Assembly (NCBI GenBank): GCA_012839925.1
Contig: DUMJ01000010.1
Span: 1 to 45,642, forward strand
Reading direction: 5' to 3'
Length of the DNA: 45,642 bases
Source of the DNA: a bacterium
GTDB lineage: Bacteria > DUMJ01
The stretch's first letter is position 1; every line of letters starts with the position of its first letter. The notes below the pieces were generated by a model. That model did not search any database, was not told the DNA's origin, and saw only the letters and a program-made list of their open reading frames with translations. Shown here piece after piece: positions 1 to 7,626 of this stretch. A program made the position numbers and the translations under genes.

Positions 1-81
1 CTAACCTCAGAACCGTCCGACTTGCATGTTTTAGGCACACTGCCAGCGTTCATCCTGAGCCAGGATCGAACCCTCCAACCT
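1..81 (-). rRNA. rrs: 16S ribosomal RNA, 5' end only (partial)
   Basis: The reverse complement reads as the start of a bacterial 16S rRNA: the GATCCTGGCTCAGGATGAAC block, then ACGCTGGCAGTGTGCC and CATGCAAGTCGGACGG. By alignment with E. coli numbering, base 8 falls at position 74, so the mature 5' end is near position 81. The gene runs off the left edge, so only about 80 bases are present. The 27F primer site differs from the usual sequence at two places (AGGGTTCG instead of AGAGTTTG). The fragment is too short to place the organism. Confidence 0.97.
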
Positions 82-139
82 TTTATAGTTAAAAGAGTCT
101 TTTTCCTATGCTCTTATCGTTTCTCAAATCAAAATTAAC

Positions 140-180
140 GAGGACTTTCTCCTCTTACTTTATCCTTCTTTCAAGGTACA
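140..180 (-). promoter_or_regulatory. rRNA leader: boxA-like sequence and small hairpin
   Basis: Within the rRNA leader, the minus strand of 169-180 reads TGTACCTTGAAA, which resembles the bacterial boxA antitermination element (TGCTCTTTGAAA type). Next comes a small hairpin at 140-154 (stem GAGGA/TCCTC, 5-base loop). Nus-factor antitermination of rRNA operons is established; that this sequence acts so is inferred from position and partial similarity. Confidence 0.35.
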
Positions 181-199
181 AATCGCTTATCGCATTCTA

Positions 200-229
200 A
201 GTATACTATATGTGTCAACTCGATGTCAA
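200..229 (-). promoter_or_regulatory. Putative rRNA promoter (TTGACA-18-TATACT)
   Basis: On the minus strand a perfect -35 box TTGACA (224-229) is followed after 18 bases by TATACT (200-205), aimed at the 16S gene. Transcription would start near 193, giving a leader of about 110 bases. The -35 box lies inside the terminal inverted repeat of the element at 224-374. A second TTGACA at 213-218 is too close to the -10 box to work with it. Confidence 0.65.
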
Positions 230-374
230 TAGTCTATGTTATCGTTCTGTGATATTGTCATGGGTAAATAGTTCTTGAGAAATTGTAGGGGCAATTCATG
301 AATTGCCCCTACGGGATACAAATTAATCTCATATGTTTTATTTCCTTCCCTGACATTTTCACAGACTATTGACA
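224..374. mobile_element. MITE-like ~150-bp inverted-repeat element, no ORF
   Basis: The outer 12 bases TGTCAATAGTCT (224-235) recur inverted as AGACTATTGACA (363-374). The arms continue as imperfect inverted copies: GTGATATTGTCATGGG on the left matches GTGAAAATGTCAGGG on the right, with the left arm holding about 13 extra bases. They meet at a perfect 28-bp palindrome (285-312) with the same centre (~299). The element is non-coding. Such structure fits a miniature inverted-repeat transposable element; no target-site duplication is clear. TCTGTGATATTGT recurs as a direct repeat outside the right end (388-400), hinting at a second partial copy. Confidence 0.5.
285..312. repeat. Perfect 28-bp palindrome (GTAGGGGCAATTCA half-site)
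   Basis: Each half reads GTAGGGGCAATTCA with no spacer, a perfect palindrome that can fold into a strong hairpin. GTAGGGGC...GCCCCTAC palindromes are familiar as dispersed intergenic repeats in many bacterial genomes. Here it forms the core of the larger inverted-repeat element. Confidence 0.8.
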
Positions 375-622
375 TAGCCTAACCCGGTCTGTGATATTGT
401 TATAGATAAGAAGAAAGGGGATATGGAATCATCATCATAAAAGGCGAATGGGATACAAAAACGATAGAAGAAGAATATTATTGACAGGAATACATTTATC
501 AATAATCCAACGATATCATCCGTTTTCAATGGATAAAAATATCAGTCTAATTTTATGGAATTTATAATGATATATCTGATAAAATTATAAAGTACAAAAA
601 TTTTAAGAGCAGGAGGCAAAGG
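375..622. other. Non-coding stretch before the HEAT-repeat gene
   Basis: No gene is visible here. It holds two short AT-rich inverted repeats (ATTATTGA at 477-484 with TCAATAAT at 499-506; TTTATAAT at 561-568 with ATTATAAA at 584-591) and a Shine-Dalgarno AGGAGG at 611-616, six bases before the ATG at 623. The TTGACA at 369-374 plus TGATAT 17 bases later could be a weak plus-strand promoter; no better one is evident. Confidence 0.4.
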
Positions 623-2179
623 ATGAGAAGATTTACAGTAATAATTCTTACTATTATAATAGTATCTATTATTCTTCCCTTAGGGGTAGTGTTAGGAAAA
701 CCATCCGAAGAACAGGCTAAGGCTTTTTCAAAGGTAAAGACAGTTCGTTTGTCTATAGAACAAAACTATAATGAGGCTAAAAAGGCAAATCTTCCAGTTG
801 AAGATATGGTTGAAGACGTTCTAAGTTCTATCGGAATCAAAATATCAAAGAGTCCTGTACTTTATGATGCAACGATAAATATAAAGATTAATGGAAATCC
901 ATTGAGTTTTTACTTTCTTGAAACCACCGTATATTCAGGTGCAAAGTTATCTGGCGTTATATCTTTCGAATTTAAAGATAAAAATCTTTCCCCGTATAGA
1001 AAGTCATTTACAGGACAGATAGAGCCAAATTCCAGCAATATACCGGTTACTGAGAATATGGTGGATCCATCAAATGCCCCGTTTAAAGAGGCGCTTATTG
1101 AGTCTGATTTTTACGAAAAATTCATAGGTATGATAGGAGAGCTCCGAGGTAATTCAACAATGATAAACTGCTGGATCGCATTACTAAGAAGGGACGATTA
1201 TTCTGTCCAGTCTAAAGCGATCAATGCCCTTATAAAGATAGGGAAGCCGGCAGTAAAACCTCTTATAAGTAATCTTAACGATAAAGATAATTCTTTCAGG
1301 ATGGCTGCCATTGAGACTCTTGGAAAAATAAAAGACCCTGCAGCTGTAGGACCGATTATAAATCTACTCAAGGACGAGGACAGTTCTGTCAGGATGAGAG
1401 CAGCAGAAGCATTGGGCAATATCGGAGATAAAAGGGCTGTAGAACCTCTCATAGCTCTTATTAAAGATGAGGATAGCTGGGTTAGAATGGCTGTAGTAGA
1501 GGCTTTAGGGAAGATAAAAGACCCTAGAGTAATAGAACCACTTATAGCTGCCCTTAAGGATGAGGATAGCTGGGTCAAGATGAAGGCTATAGAAGCATTA
1601 AGAGATATTAAGGACCAGAGAGCGCTAGAACCCCTTATAGCTAGCATTAAAGATAGTAATGCCTCTGTAAGAACGAGGGCGGCGGAGGCGCTAGGAGCAT
1701 TAAAGAACCCAAAAGCGGTACCCGCCCTTATAGAAAGGCTCAAAGATAAAGAAGCTGATGTCAGGATGAGATCGGCAGAGGCATTGGGTAATATTGGAGA
1801 TAAAAGGGCTGTAAAACCTCTTATAGCCAGTTTAAAAGATGAGGATTGGACAGTGAGATTGAGATCAGCAGAGGCGTTAGGTAAGATTGGAGACTCAAAT
1901 GCGGTAAAACCGCTTATCGAAGCTCTTAACGATAAAGAATGGACAGTCAGATCAAGCGCTGCAGAAGCTCTTGGAAAAATAAAAGACACCAGGGCAATAG
2001 ACCCTCTTATAAAAGGCCTTGCTGATAAGGATATCGCTGTTAGATTAAGCGTAATAGAGGCATTGGGAGAAATAGGAGATAAAAAGGCTATCGAACCATT
2101 GAAAAAAGTAGCCAGTAATGACTCTTCTCCGATAGTAAAAGAAAAGGCAAAAGAGATATTAAATCTCTTACAGAGATAG
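623..2179 (+). CDS. Exported HEAT-repeat (PBS-lyase type) protein
   Basis: 518 residues. Residues 1-25 form a typical signal peptide or membrane anchor (MRRF then a long hydrophobic run). Residues ~26-170 are a region I do not recognise. From ~190 to the end there are about ten HEAT-like repeats of 31 residues, each of the form D-x-x-VR-xx-AAEALG-xI-xD-xxAV-xPLI. Such repeats build a curved helical scaffold for protein-protein contacts, so a non-enzymatic role outside the cytoplasm is likely. The start is supported by AGGAGG six bases upstream. The repeats are so regular at DNA level that the opposite strand also carries a long open frame, which is a shadow. The gene is monocistronic and ends 11 bases from the convergent transporter gene. 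Confidence 0.85.
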   Translation: MRRFTVIILTIIIVSIILPLGVVLGKPSEEQAKAFSKVKTVRLSIEQNYNEAKKANLPVEDMVEDVLSSIGIKISKSPVLYDATINIKINGNPLSFYFLETTVYSGAKLSGVISFEFKDKNLSPYRKSFTGQIEPNSSNIPVTENMVDPSNAPFKEALIESDFYEKFIGMIGELRGNSTMINCWIALLRRDDYSVQSKAINALIKIGKPAVKPLISNLNDKDNSFRMAAIETLGKIKDPAAVGPIINLLKDEDSSVRMRAAEALGNIGDKRAVEPLIALIKDEDSWVRMAVVEALGKIKDPRVIEPLIAALKDEDSWVKMKAIEALRDIKDQRALEPLIASIKDSNASVRTRAAEALGALKNPKAVPALIERLKDKEADVRMRSAEALGNIGDKRAVKPLIASLKDEDWTVRLRSAEALGKIGDSNAVKPLIEALNDKEWTVRSSAAEALGKIKDTRAIDPLIKGLADKDIAVRLSVIEALGEIGDKKAIEPLKKVASNDSSPIVKEKAKEILNLLQR

Positions 2180-2190
2180 CTCCTTAAAAA

Positions 2191-3330
2191 CTATACCGTA
2201 ATACTTTCTTCCCTGGGCTTAATCTTATTGGCAAAAAATATAGAGATTAAGACTATTAATGCCCCCAGCATAAACATAGTTTGATAGCCAAATCTCTCCC
2301 ACAGAATCCCTCCAACAAGAGGCATAAGAACAGCCGCTATATGATTAACAGTAACACCCATAGAGATATTGGGAGATAAATCACCCAGAATAGAAATCCT
2401 ATCTATATAGGTAGTAAGAGCCAGACTAAAATTAATCATAATGTTATCTAAACAGTAAAGTATAGAGAGTACTGTTACCGATCTGGTAGTGGCATAGCCG
2501 ATAAATATAAGTAACGCTCCGGTGTAACTTAACAGCAGGACAATCCTCTCCCCCACCCTATCTATGAGCTTACCTGCTCTGGGGGCTACAAGTATATTCG
2601 CTATTCCATTTATTATAAGTAATAGAGTAATGTGTCGTATTGGAACTCCGTATACTCTGGTCAAAACAAAAAGGGCAAAGGTGGCAAAGACCTGCCTTCT
2701 GGAACCCTCCAGGAAATTCAATACATAATAGAGCATATAGTCTTTCTTAAAGACCAGAGAGGGTGGGTCTACATCAACCCTGGACTTATATGGAACTTTT
2801 AATACCAGAAATGCTCCAATAATTGGAAGGATACCTGCTATCAGATAGTATTTCCTGAATGGTATAAAATTACCTGTGAGAAATACAAGGACCATAGCGG
2901 TAAGACTTGAAAATGCAGTTATAGAGTTAATCTGTCCAAGTCTTCTTCCTCTTTCTCCTCCTTCTGCGAAGCTCAAAGTGAAGATAGGACTTAATGTCAT
3001 CCAAAGATGTATCCCCAGACTCCAAGTAACTCCAGCGTATATAAGTCCAGAAAGATTACTGACTTTAGAATAAAAGCTGAACCCTATACTGGCAAGGATA
3101 AAAGAGAGCATAGCAATATATTGTTTACTTAAAAAACCTAAAAAGGCACTTATAAAAGCGATAAGCAATCCCGGGGTCTCTCTGAATGACTCTAAAATAC
3201 CTAATTCTTCGGGGTGTAAATTTAACTCCTGGGCTGCGTAATTGTTAAATACAGAGGTATGTAACCCCATACTCAAATTTAAAAGAAATACAGACAGAGC
3301 AAGTATAGTAAATCCAGAATTTCTCTTCAT
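2191..3330 (-). CDS. MFS-family transporter
   Basis: 379 residues, hydrophobic almost throughout, with about 11-12 predicted membrane segments. The start NSGFTILALSVFLLNLSMGLHTSVFNNYAAQ-type segment and a central basic loop (LIDRVGERIVLL near residue 255) fit the major facilitator superfamily, inner-membrane secondary carriers. The substrate cannot be read from the sequence. The ATG follows GGAGAAGGAAGGAG, and the gene begins one base after the stop of the upstream EamA-family gene, so the two form an operon. Confidence 0.75.
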   Translation of the reverse strand: MKRNSGFTILALSVFLLNLSMGLHTSVFNNYAAQELNLHPEELGILESFRETPGLLIAFISAFLGFLSKQYIAMLSFILASIGFSFYSKVSNLSGLIYAGVTWSLGIHLWMTLSPIFTLSFAEGGERGRRLGQINSITAFSSLTAMVLVFLTGNFIPFRKYYLIAGILPIIGAFLVLKVPYKSRVDVDPPSLVFKKDYMLYYVLNFLEGSRRQVFATFALFVLTRVYGVPIRHITLLLIINGIANILVAPRAGKLIDRVGERIVLLLSYTGALLIFIGYATTRSVTVLSILYCLDNIMINFSLALTTYIDRISILGDLSPNISMGVTVNHIAAVLMPLVGGILWERFGYQTMFMLGALIVLISIFFANKIKPREESITV

Positions 3331-4191
3331 CTACTCCTTCCTTCTCCTTTCCGGAATCTGGGTAAGTATCATTCCCAATAATATCAAACCTGCGCCAAAG
3401 AGTGCTGACGGACTCAAAATCTCTCCCAGCAGTAGATAACCAAATATACCACCAAAGACCGGTTCAGTGGCGAAGATAAGCGCCACAGTGGTAGGGTTAA
3501 TACTCCTCTGTGCTAATGCCTGTATATAGAAGGCTAAAGCAGTGGCAAATATAGCGGTGATTATAATCGCCCATATGGCATTAGCAGAGATAGGGGTATT
3601 TAACCTTTCTCCAAAGATAGGGATAGATATCCAGCTGAGAATAGCCACAACTATAACCTGAGTTGTAGAGATTACACCGGTGTTACTGTTAGGAGAACAT
3701 ATCCCGACCACTATTATTTGAGAGGCAAAACATATCGTACAGATAAGTACCAGGAAATCACCATAGTTTATATTAAAACTATGTAATCCGGTGAGGAGCC
3801 AGAGTCCTGCAGTAGAAGATATAGCACCAAGTATAGATGTGCCGGGAAGCTTCCTCTTCATAAAAATGACCTCCAGGAATGGAACGATTACAACACTGAG
3901 TCCAGTAATAAATGCCGCATTAGAGGCAGATGTATACTTGAGTCCAACTGTCTGAAATACATAACCTAAAAAGAGAAAAACCCCGGCAAGGATGTATCCG
4001 AAATGTATCTTATGTTCTTTAAAACTCTTTCTAAAAATAATAAGCATAACAATACTGGCTAGAGAGAATCTAATCGCCAGGAAATAAAAAGGTCCGATAC
4101 TATCCAGAGCCACTTTTATTAAAGCGAAAGTGGAACCCCAGATTAATGTAATAAATAATAGGGCTAAAAACAGGATATGTTTACTCTTCAT
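3331..4191 (-). CDS. EamA/DMT-family transporter
   Basis: 286 residues with about ten membrane segments in two similar halves, the layout of EamA (drug/metabolite transporter) proteins. Diagnostic pieces are the N-terminal LIWGSTFALIKVAL, the first-half end FITGLSVVIVPFLEVIFMKRK, and the second-half end ATEPVFGGIFGYLLLGE. Family members export amino acids, nucleotides or other small molecules; the substrate here is unknown. It is the first gene of a two-gene minus-strand operon with the MFS transporter. Confidence 0.85.
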   Translation of the reverse strand: MKSKHILFLALLFITLIWGSTFALIKVALDSIGPFYFLAIRFSLASIVMLIIFRKSFKEHKIHFGYILAGVFLFLGYVFQTVGLKYTSASNAAFITGLSVVIVPFLEVIFMKRKLPGTSILGAISSTAGLWLLTGLHSFNINYGDFLVLICTICFASQIIVVGICSPNSNTGVISTTQVIVVAILSWISIPIFGERLNTPISANAIWAIIITAIFATALAFYIQALAQRSINPTTVALIFATEPVFGGIFGYLLLGEILSPSALFGAGLILLGMILTQIPERRRKE

Positions 4192-4198
4192 AATCTAT

Positions 4199-4210
4199 TA
4201 TGATATCATA
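4199..4210. promoter_or_regulatory. 12-bp palindrome between divergent genes
   Basis: TATGATATCATA is a perfect palindrome in the short space between the EamA gene (minus) and hypC (plus). It could be a repressor site or merely AT-rich promoter DNA. A TATAAT at 4223-4228 lies just before the hypC Shine-Dalgarno, but no matching -35 box is seen. Confidence 0.25.
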
Positions 4211-4241
4211 AAATACAAGTCTTATAATGGAGGAGAAAATT

Positions 4242-4451
4242 ATGTGTCTTGCTGTTCCTGCATTGGTAAAAGAAATAAATGGAGATAAGGCTACAGTAGA
4301 GCTAGAAGGAGTAACATTGGAGGTAAGTGTAATGTTCACACCGGAAGTAAAACCTGGAGAGTATGTAATAGTTCATGCCGGTTACACCATAGCGGTGATG
4401 GATGAAAAAGAGGCAGAGGAGACAATAGAAATATTAAAAGAGATAATCTAA
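4242..4451 (+). CDS. hypC: HypC/HupF-family hydrogenase maturation chaperone
   Basis: 69 residues starting MCLAVPALV. HypC proteins carry the iron-dicyano-carbonyl group with HypD and deliver it to the [NiFe]-hydrogenase large subunit. Cys2, exposed after Met removal, is essential and present, as is the conserved core with PGEYVIVHAGYTIAVMDEKEAEE. An in-frame ATG lies 15 bases upstream at 4227, but GGAGGAG sits between it and the second ATG, and the family needs Met-Cys at the start, so 4242 is chosen. No other hydrogenase or hyp gene is in the window. Confidence 0.93.
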   Translation: MCLAVPALVKEINGDKATVELEGVTLEVSVMFTPEVKPGEYVIVHAGYTIAVMDEKEAEETIEILKEII

Positions 4452-4460
4452 GTTTATCTC
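4440..4460. terminator. Weak hairpin at the hypC / deacetylase convergence
   Basis: GAGATAA (4440-4446) and TTATCTC (4454-4460) form a 7-bp stem around the two facing stop codons, which are only two bases apart. The stem is AT-rich and has no clear T tract on either strand, so it is at best a weak bidirectional terminator. Confidence 0.25.
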
Positions 4461-5716
4461 CTGTATCTTTTAACAATAGATCTCATAGCGTTTCTAGAAA
4501 TCCATATGGACTTAGGGGATAACTTTCTTCTATGCCTTAGTCTTTTGAATCCTTCAGGATGATAGATAACCAGGATTAACTTTTCATATAGATTTACAAA
4601 GAATCTGGTAAATATATTTAAATCAAATGTATCGATATTGTCTAACCCTAACATCCTGTAAAGAACGGTAACTCCGTGAAATGCCTTCACATCATTTAAA
4701 TCATTCTCTTCTATGTATTTAAGTATTCTATCAAACGAATATATCAGTCTATCTTTTATCTCTTTACCTGCACCCATAGGAGACTTGTGAGTTTTCGGTA
4801 TATTGCTTATGATGTCATTTAAGAAGTGAATCTCTAGAAATCTGTCTCCTCTTTTAATTAAAGTTCCATCTTTAAGATAAATGGGTTTCCATTTATACCT
4901 ATTTATAGAAAATGAAAGAACCATATAAGGGTCATCCAATTTTATCGTATCAGTTACTATGTAGAATAGTCTATCCCATAATTCCCAGATTGTTTTCACA
5001 AGGGTTCTCAATATACCTGATCTTTCATACGTCTCTTTGCCCAGATCACCAGTAATTTCATAACCTCTATCCCTTAAACCTTCTATTATCCTAGGTAAAA
5101 CTTTTACGGTTCTTTCACTTATATTATCCCAGCGTCCATCATGAAAGAGGATTACATCTCCCGGTTTAACTCCTTCTACCACTCTCTTTATAACAGCCTC
5201 TTCACTTACCCCTCTCTGCCAGTCTTTACTGTCAAGTGTCCAGAGGACAACCTGTCTATCCTCTTTATTTAGGAATCTTACAAGTCCAAGGTTAACTCCA
5301 CCCCAGGGAGGTCTTATATAACTGGCTCTTTCCCCTATTAAATCAAAGATAATTCTATCAGTCTTTTCAAACTCCTTCACAGCAATTCCTGGAGGTAGTA
5401 TCCATATGGGTCTATGAGAATAGCCATGATTACCTATAAAGTTACCGGAGTCTTTTATAGACCTGATACTCTGAGGAAATTTCTCCGCCTTTTTCCCCAG
5501 GACAAAGAAAATAGCTCTGACATCATATTTTTTCAGTATATTGATTATCTGTAAGGTATATACTGGATGAGGACCGTCGTCAAAGGTAAAGTAAACATAT
5601 CTTCTGGAAGAGTTTCCCCTCCGAAGAACCCTAGGAGAAGCGTATCTAAACCATAAGTCCGGGATAACACAATACACCAGGAGAAGCACCAGAATTAATA
5701 TGAGAATAAATATCAT
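4454..5716 (-). CDS. Polysaccharide deacetylase with YkoP-like C-terminal domain
   Basis: 420 residues. Residues 1-22 are a membrane anchor. Residues ~40-225 are a NodB/carbohydrate-esterase-4 domain: TFDDGP with the catalytic and metal-binding Asp46-Asp47, HGYSH with metal ligands His97 and His101, RPPWG, WTLDSKDW and ILFHDG. These enzymes remove acetyl groups from N-acetyl sugars in peptidoglycan or exopolysaccharide. The C-terminal ~190 residues (with KRGDRFLEIHFLND) resemble the YkoP-like region attached to some NodB enzymes; its role is unknown. It overlaps the upstream glycosyltransferase by 4 bases, so the two are translationally coupled. Confidence 0.88.
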   Translation of the reverse strand: MIFILILILVLLLVYCVIPDLWFRYASPRVLRRGNSSRRYVYFTFDDGPHPVYTLQIINILKKYDVRAIFFVLGKKAEKFPQSIRSIKDSGNFIGNHGYSHRPIWILPPGIAVKEFEKTDRIIFDLIGERASYIRPPWGGVNLGLVRFLNKEDRQVVLWTLDSKDWQRGVSEEAVIKRVVEGVKPGDVILFHDGRWDNISERTVKVLPRIIEGLRDRGYEITGDLGKETYERSGILRTLVKTIWELWDRLFYIVTDTIKLDDPYMVLSFSINRYKWKPIYLKDGTLIKRGDRFLEIHFLNDIISNIPKTHKSPMGAGKEIKDRLIYSFDRILKYIEENDLNDVKAFHGVTVLYRMLGLDNIDTFDLNIFTRFFVNLYEKLILVIYHPEGFKRLRHRRKLSPKSIWISRNAMRSIVKRYRR

Positions 5717-6861
5717 TTTTTATCGGTATAAAGCACTGGTCTAGAATTATCACAGAGATTAAGAATTAATCTGGCTCCATCTATGGCAGAACCTGGTCTT
5801 TTTAACCTTCTTTCAATAGATTTTATCCTCTCAACAATATTCTTATTAGTAAAAAGAAATTTGATATTTTCTTCCAATTCAAATTTATTATAGGATACCA
5901 GAGCAGCCTCATTTTTCAACAGAAACTGGGCATTTTCTTCTTCATGACCTGGGATTACTCCATACAGTATCATCGGGGTTTCCATAGCCAAGGCTTCTGA
6001 GATAGTCACAGCTCCAGCTTTAGTTATTAAGATATCCGAGATGCCTATAAGTTCTCTGATATTATTTATATAGCCGAATACCTTTATGTTATCTCTTCCT
6101 CTTACCTTTTCAGTTAACATTTTTTTCAGCCTTTCATTCCTTCCAGTAACTATTATACCCTGAAATGGCTGGTCAATTTCAGACAGTGCATCTATCACTT
6201 CAATTAATTTACTCTCTAATCCATAACCACCCATCATAGCTGACACTACAGGTATATCCTTTCTGAGTCCAAAAAGTTCATAGGCTGAATCTTTGTGGAA
6301 CGGTTCGGCAAACTTCGGGTCTATTGGTATACCCGTATCCGCTATCTTATAAGTCGGAACTCCTTTAGATATGAGGATGTCTTTCGCCATATCGTTTGCC
6401 ACTATATAGAGGTCTACATAAGGATGGAGCCAAAAACTATGGACAGCTATATCTGTAACTACAGATACTATAGGAATATCTGTAATCCCCAATCTTTTTA
6501 ATCTGGAGAGTACCCCCACCTGGACAGGATAAGTACAGACTATAACTTTTGGATTCTCCTCTTTTAGCAGGTCTACAAGTTTACTCGAACCCAAAGTATT
6601 GAATAGATTATGTTGAAAACTACCGATATCTACATTTTCTGTTCTCTTAAAAAATCTTCCCCAGAGAGAAGGATAATATTTAAGTATTTTTATAAAAACC
6701 CACTGGGATATTTCATTAAGGTATGGGTCAACAAGTTCTATAAAATCGATAACCTTGGTTTCAACTCCAGGATTTTCTCTTGATATGGCAGATTGCAAAG
6801 CCAGGGCTACCTTTATATGCCCGGTTCCGTAACTTGCAGCGAGGAAAATAATATCGCTCAT
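5713..6861 (-). CDS. MGDG-synthase/UgtP-like glycosyltransferase (GT28 type)
   Basis: 382 residues. The N-terminal domain starts FLAASYGTGHIKVALAL, the signature of the MGDG synthase / processive diacylglycerol glucosyltransferase family. The C-terminal GT-B half has MGGYGLESK, FGYINNIRELIGISDILITKAG, SEALAMETPMI and PGHEEENAQFL, typical of MurG-like nucleotide-sugar binding. The likely reaction is transfer of a sugar from a UDP-sugar to diacylglycerol or a related lipid at the inner membrane face. A MurG role is less likely given the N-terminal signature. It starts 3 bases after the upstream phosphodiesterase. Confidence 0.85.
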   Translation of the reverse strand: MSDIIFLAASYGTGHIKVALALQSAISRENPGVETKVIDFIELVDPYLNEISQWVFIKILKYYPSLWGRFFKRTENVDIGSFQHNLFNTLGSSKLVDLLKEENPKVIVCTYPVQVGVLSRLKRLGITDIPIVSVVTDIAVHSFWLHPYVDLYIVANDMAKDILISKGVPTYKIADTGIPIDPKFAEPFHKDSAYELFGLRKDIPVVSAMMGGYGLESKLIEVIDALSEIDQPFQGIIVTGRNERLKKMLTEKVRGRDNIKVFGYINNIRELIGISDILITKAGAVTISEALAMETPMILYGVIPGHEEENAQFLLKNEAALVSYNKFELEENIKFLFTNKNIVERIKSIERRLKRPGSAIDGARLILNLCDNSRPVLYTDKK

Positions 6862-6864
6862 ATA

Positions 6865-7626
6865 TTAAGAAGGGAAAACTTCAGACCTAACTCTCAGACC
6901 TAACTGAACATCATTGGTTATTATCCCATCGACTCCCCATCTCATCAGCCTTTCCATAATATCTTTTTCATCTACAGTCCATGGAAATATATTCAGACCA
7001 ATCCTATGCGCATCTCTCACAGTGTCTTCACCTATCACTGCCCAAAAGGGATGAAGATTGTCTGCTCTTGCGTCTATGGCTAATAAATTAGAATAAACTG
7101 GTCTAAAAGAATAAAGAACACCTGTCTTTATATTTTTATCCAGCTCTCTTATCCTTACAAGTAACTCATGGTCAAAAGAAGATATAATAATTTTATCCTT
7201 AATCCCTGCATTATAAATAGTTTCCAGGGTTATCTTTTCTATATCTCTGTAAGGAAAGGGGTCGTTTTTTATCTCAATATTTATAAGATCAAGACATCTC
7301 AAAATATCCAGAACTTCTTCTAATGTGGGAATCTTTTCACCCCTAAACTCCTCAGAGAAGCGATACCCGAAATCCAATTTTTTTATCTCTCCAAGAGTAT
7401 AATTTGACACAAAACCTTTTCCATCAGAGACATGGTCTACCACAGGGTCATGTATCACAACCAATTTATTGTCCTTAGTTAATCGCACATCAAGCTCTAC
7501 TCCATCTGCTCCAAGTTCCACAGCCTTCTTGAATGAAGACAGAGTATTAGGGGGAGCCAGTAGACTGGCTCCCCTGTGTGCCAATATTACTGGAATAGCT
7601 GAGCTTTCTTCTGAAGAAGGTCCCAT
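6865..7626 (-). CDS. Glycerophosphodiester phosphodiesterase
   Basis: 253 residues from the chosen ATG. The GDPD TIM-barrel shows ILAHRGAS (catalytic His), PNTLSSFKKAVELGADGVELDVRLTKD with the metal-binding Glu and Asp, VVIHDP (second His), IEIK, and near the end FPWTVDEKD and DGIITND. It hydrolyses glycerophosphodiesters to glycerol-3-phosphate and an alcohol. No signal peptide is seen. The open frame extends to a start at 7641, but 7626 is the better candidate; both lie inside the end of porB (overlap about 40-55 bases), and no good Shine-Dalgarno favours either. Confidence 0.9.
   Translation of the reverse strand: MGPSSEESSAIPVILAHRGASLLAPPNTLSSFKKAVELGADGVELDVRLTKDNKLVVIHDPVVDHVSDGKGFVSNYTLGEIKKLDFGYRFSEEFRGEKIPTLEEVLDILRCLDLINIEIKNDPFPYRDIEKITLETIYNAGIKDKIIISSFDHELLVRIRELDKNIKTGVLYSFRPVYSNLLAIDARADNLHPFWAVIGEDTVRDAHRIGLNIFPWTVDEKDIMERLMRWGVDGIITNDVQLGLRVRSEVFPS

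Noticed and set aside
213..218. Second TTGACA as the rRNA -35 box
   Set aside because: It is only 7 bases from TATACT, and no -10-like sequence lies 16-18 bases further on.
1198..1989. 263-codon open frame on the minus strand inside the HEAT-repeat gene
   Set aside because: It mirrors the 31-codon repeat of the plus-strand gene, has repetitive hydrophobic content and no ribosome-binding site; it is a shadow of the repeat structure.
4227..4241. Upstream in-frame ATG for hypC
   Set aside because: The Shine-Dalgarno GGAGG lies after it, and HypC function needs Cys directly after the initiator Met, so 4242 is the start.
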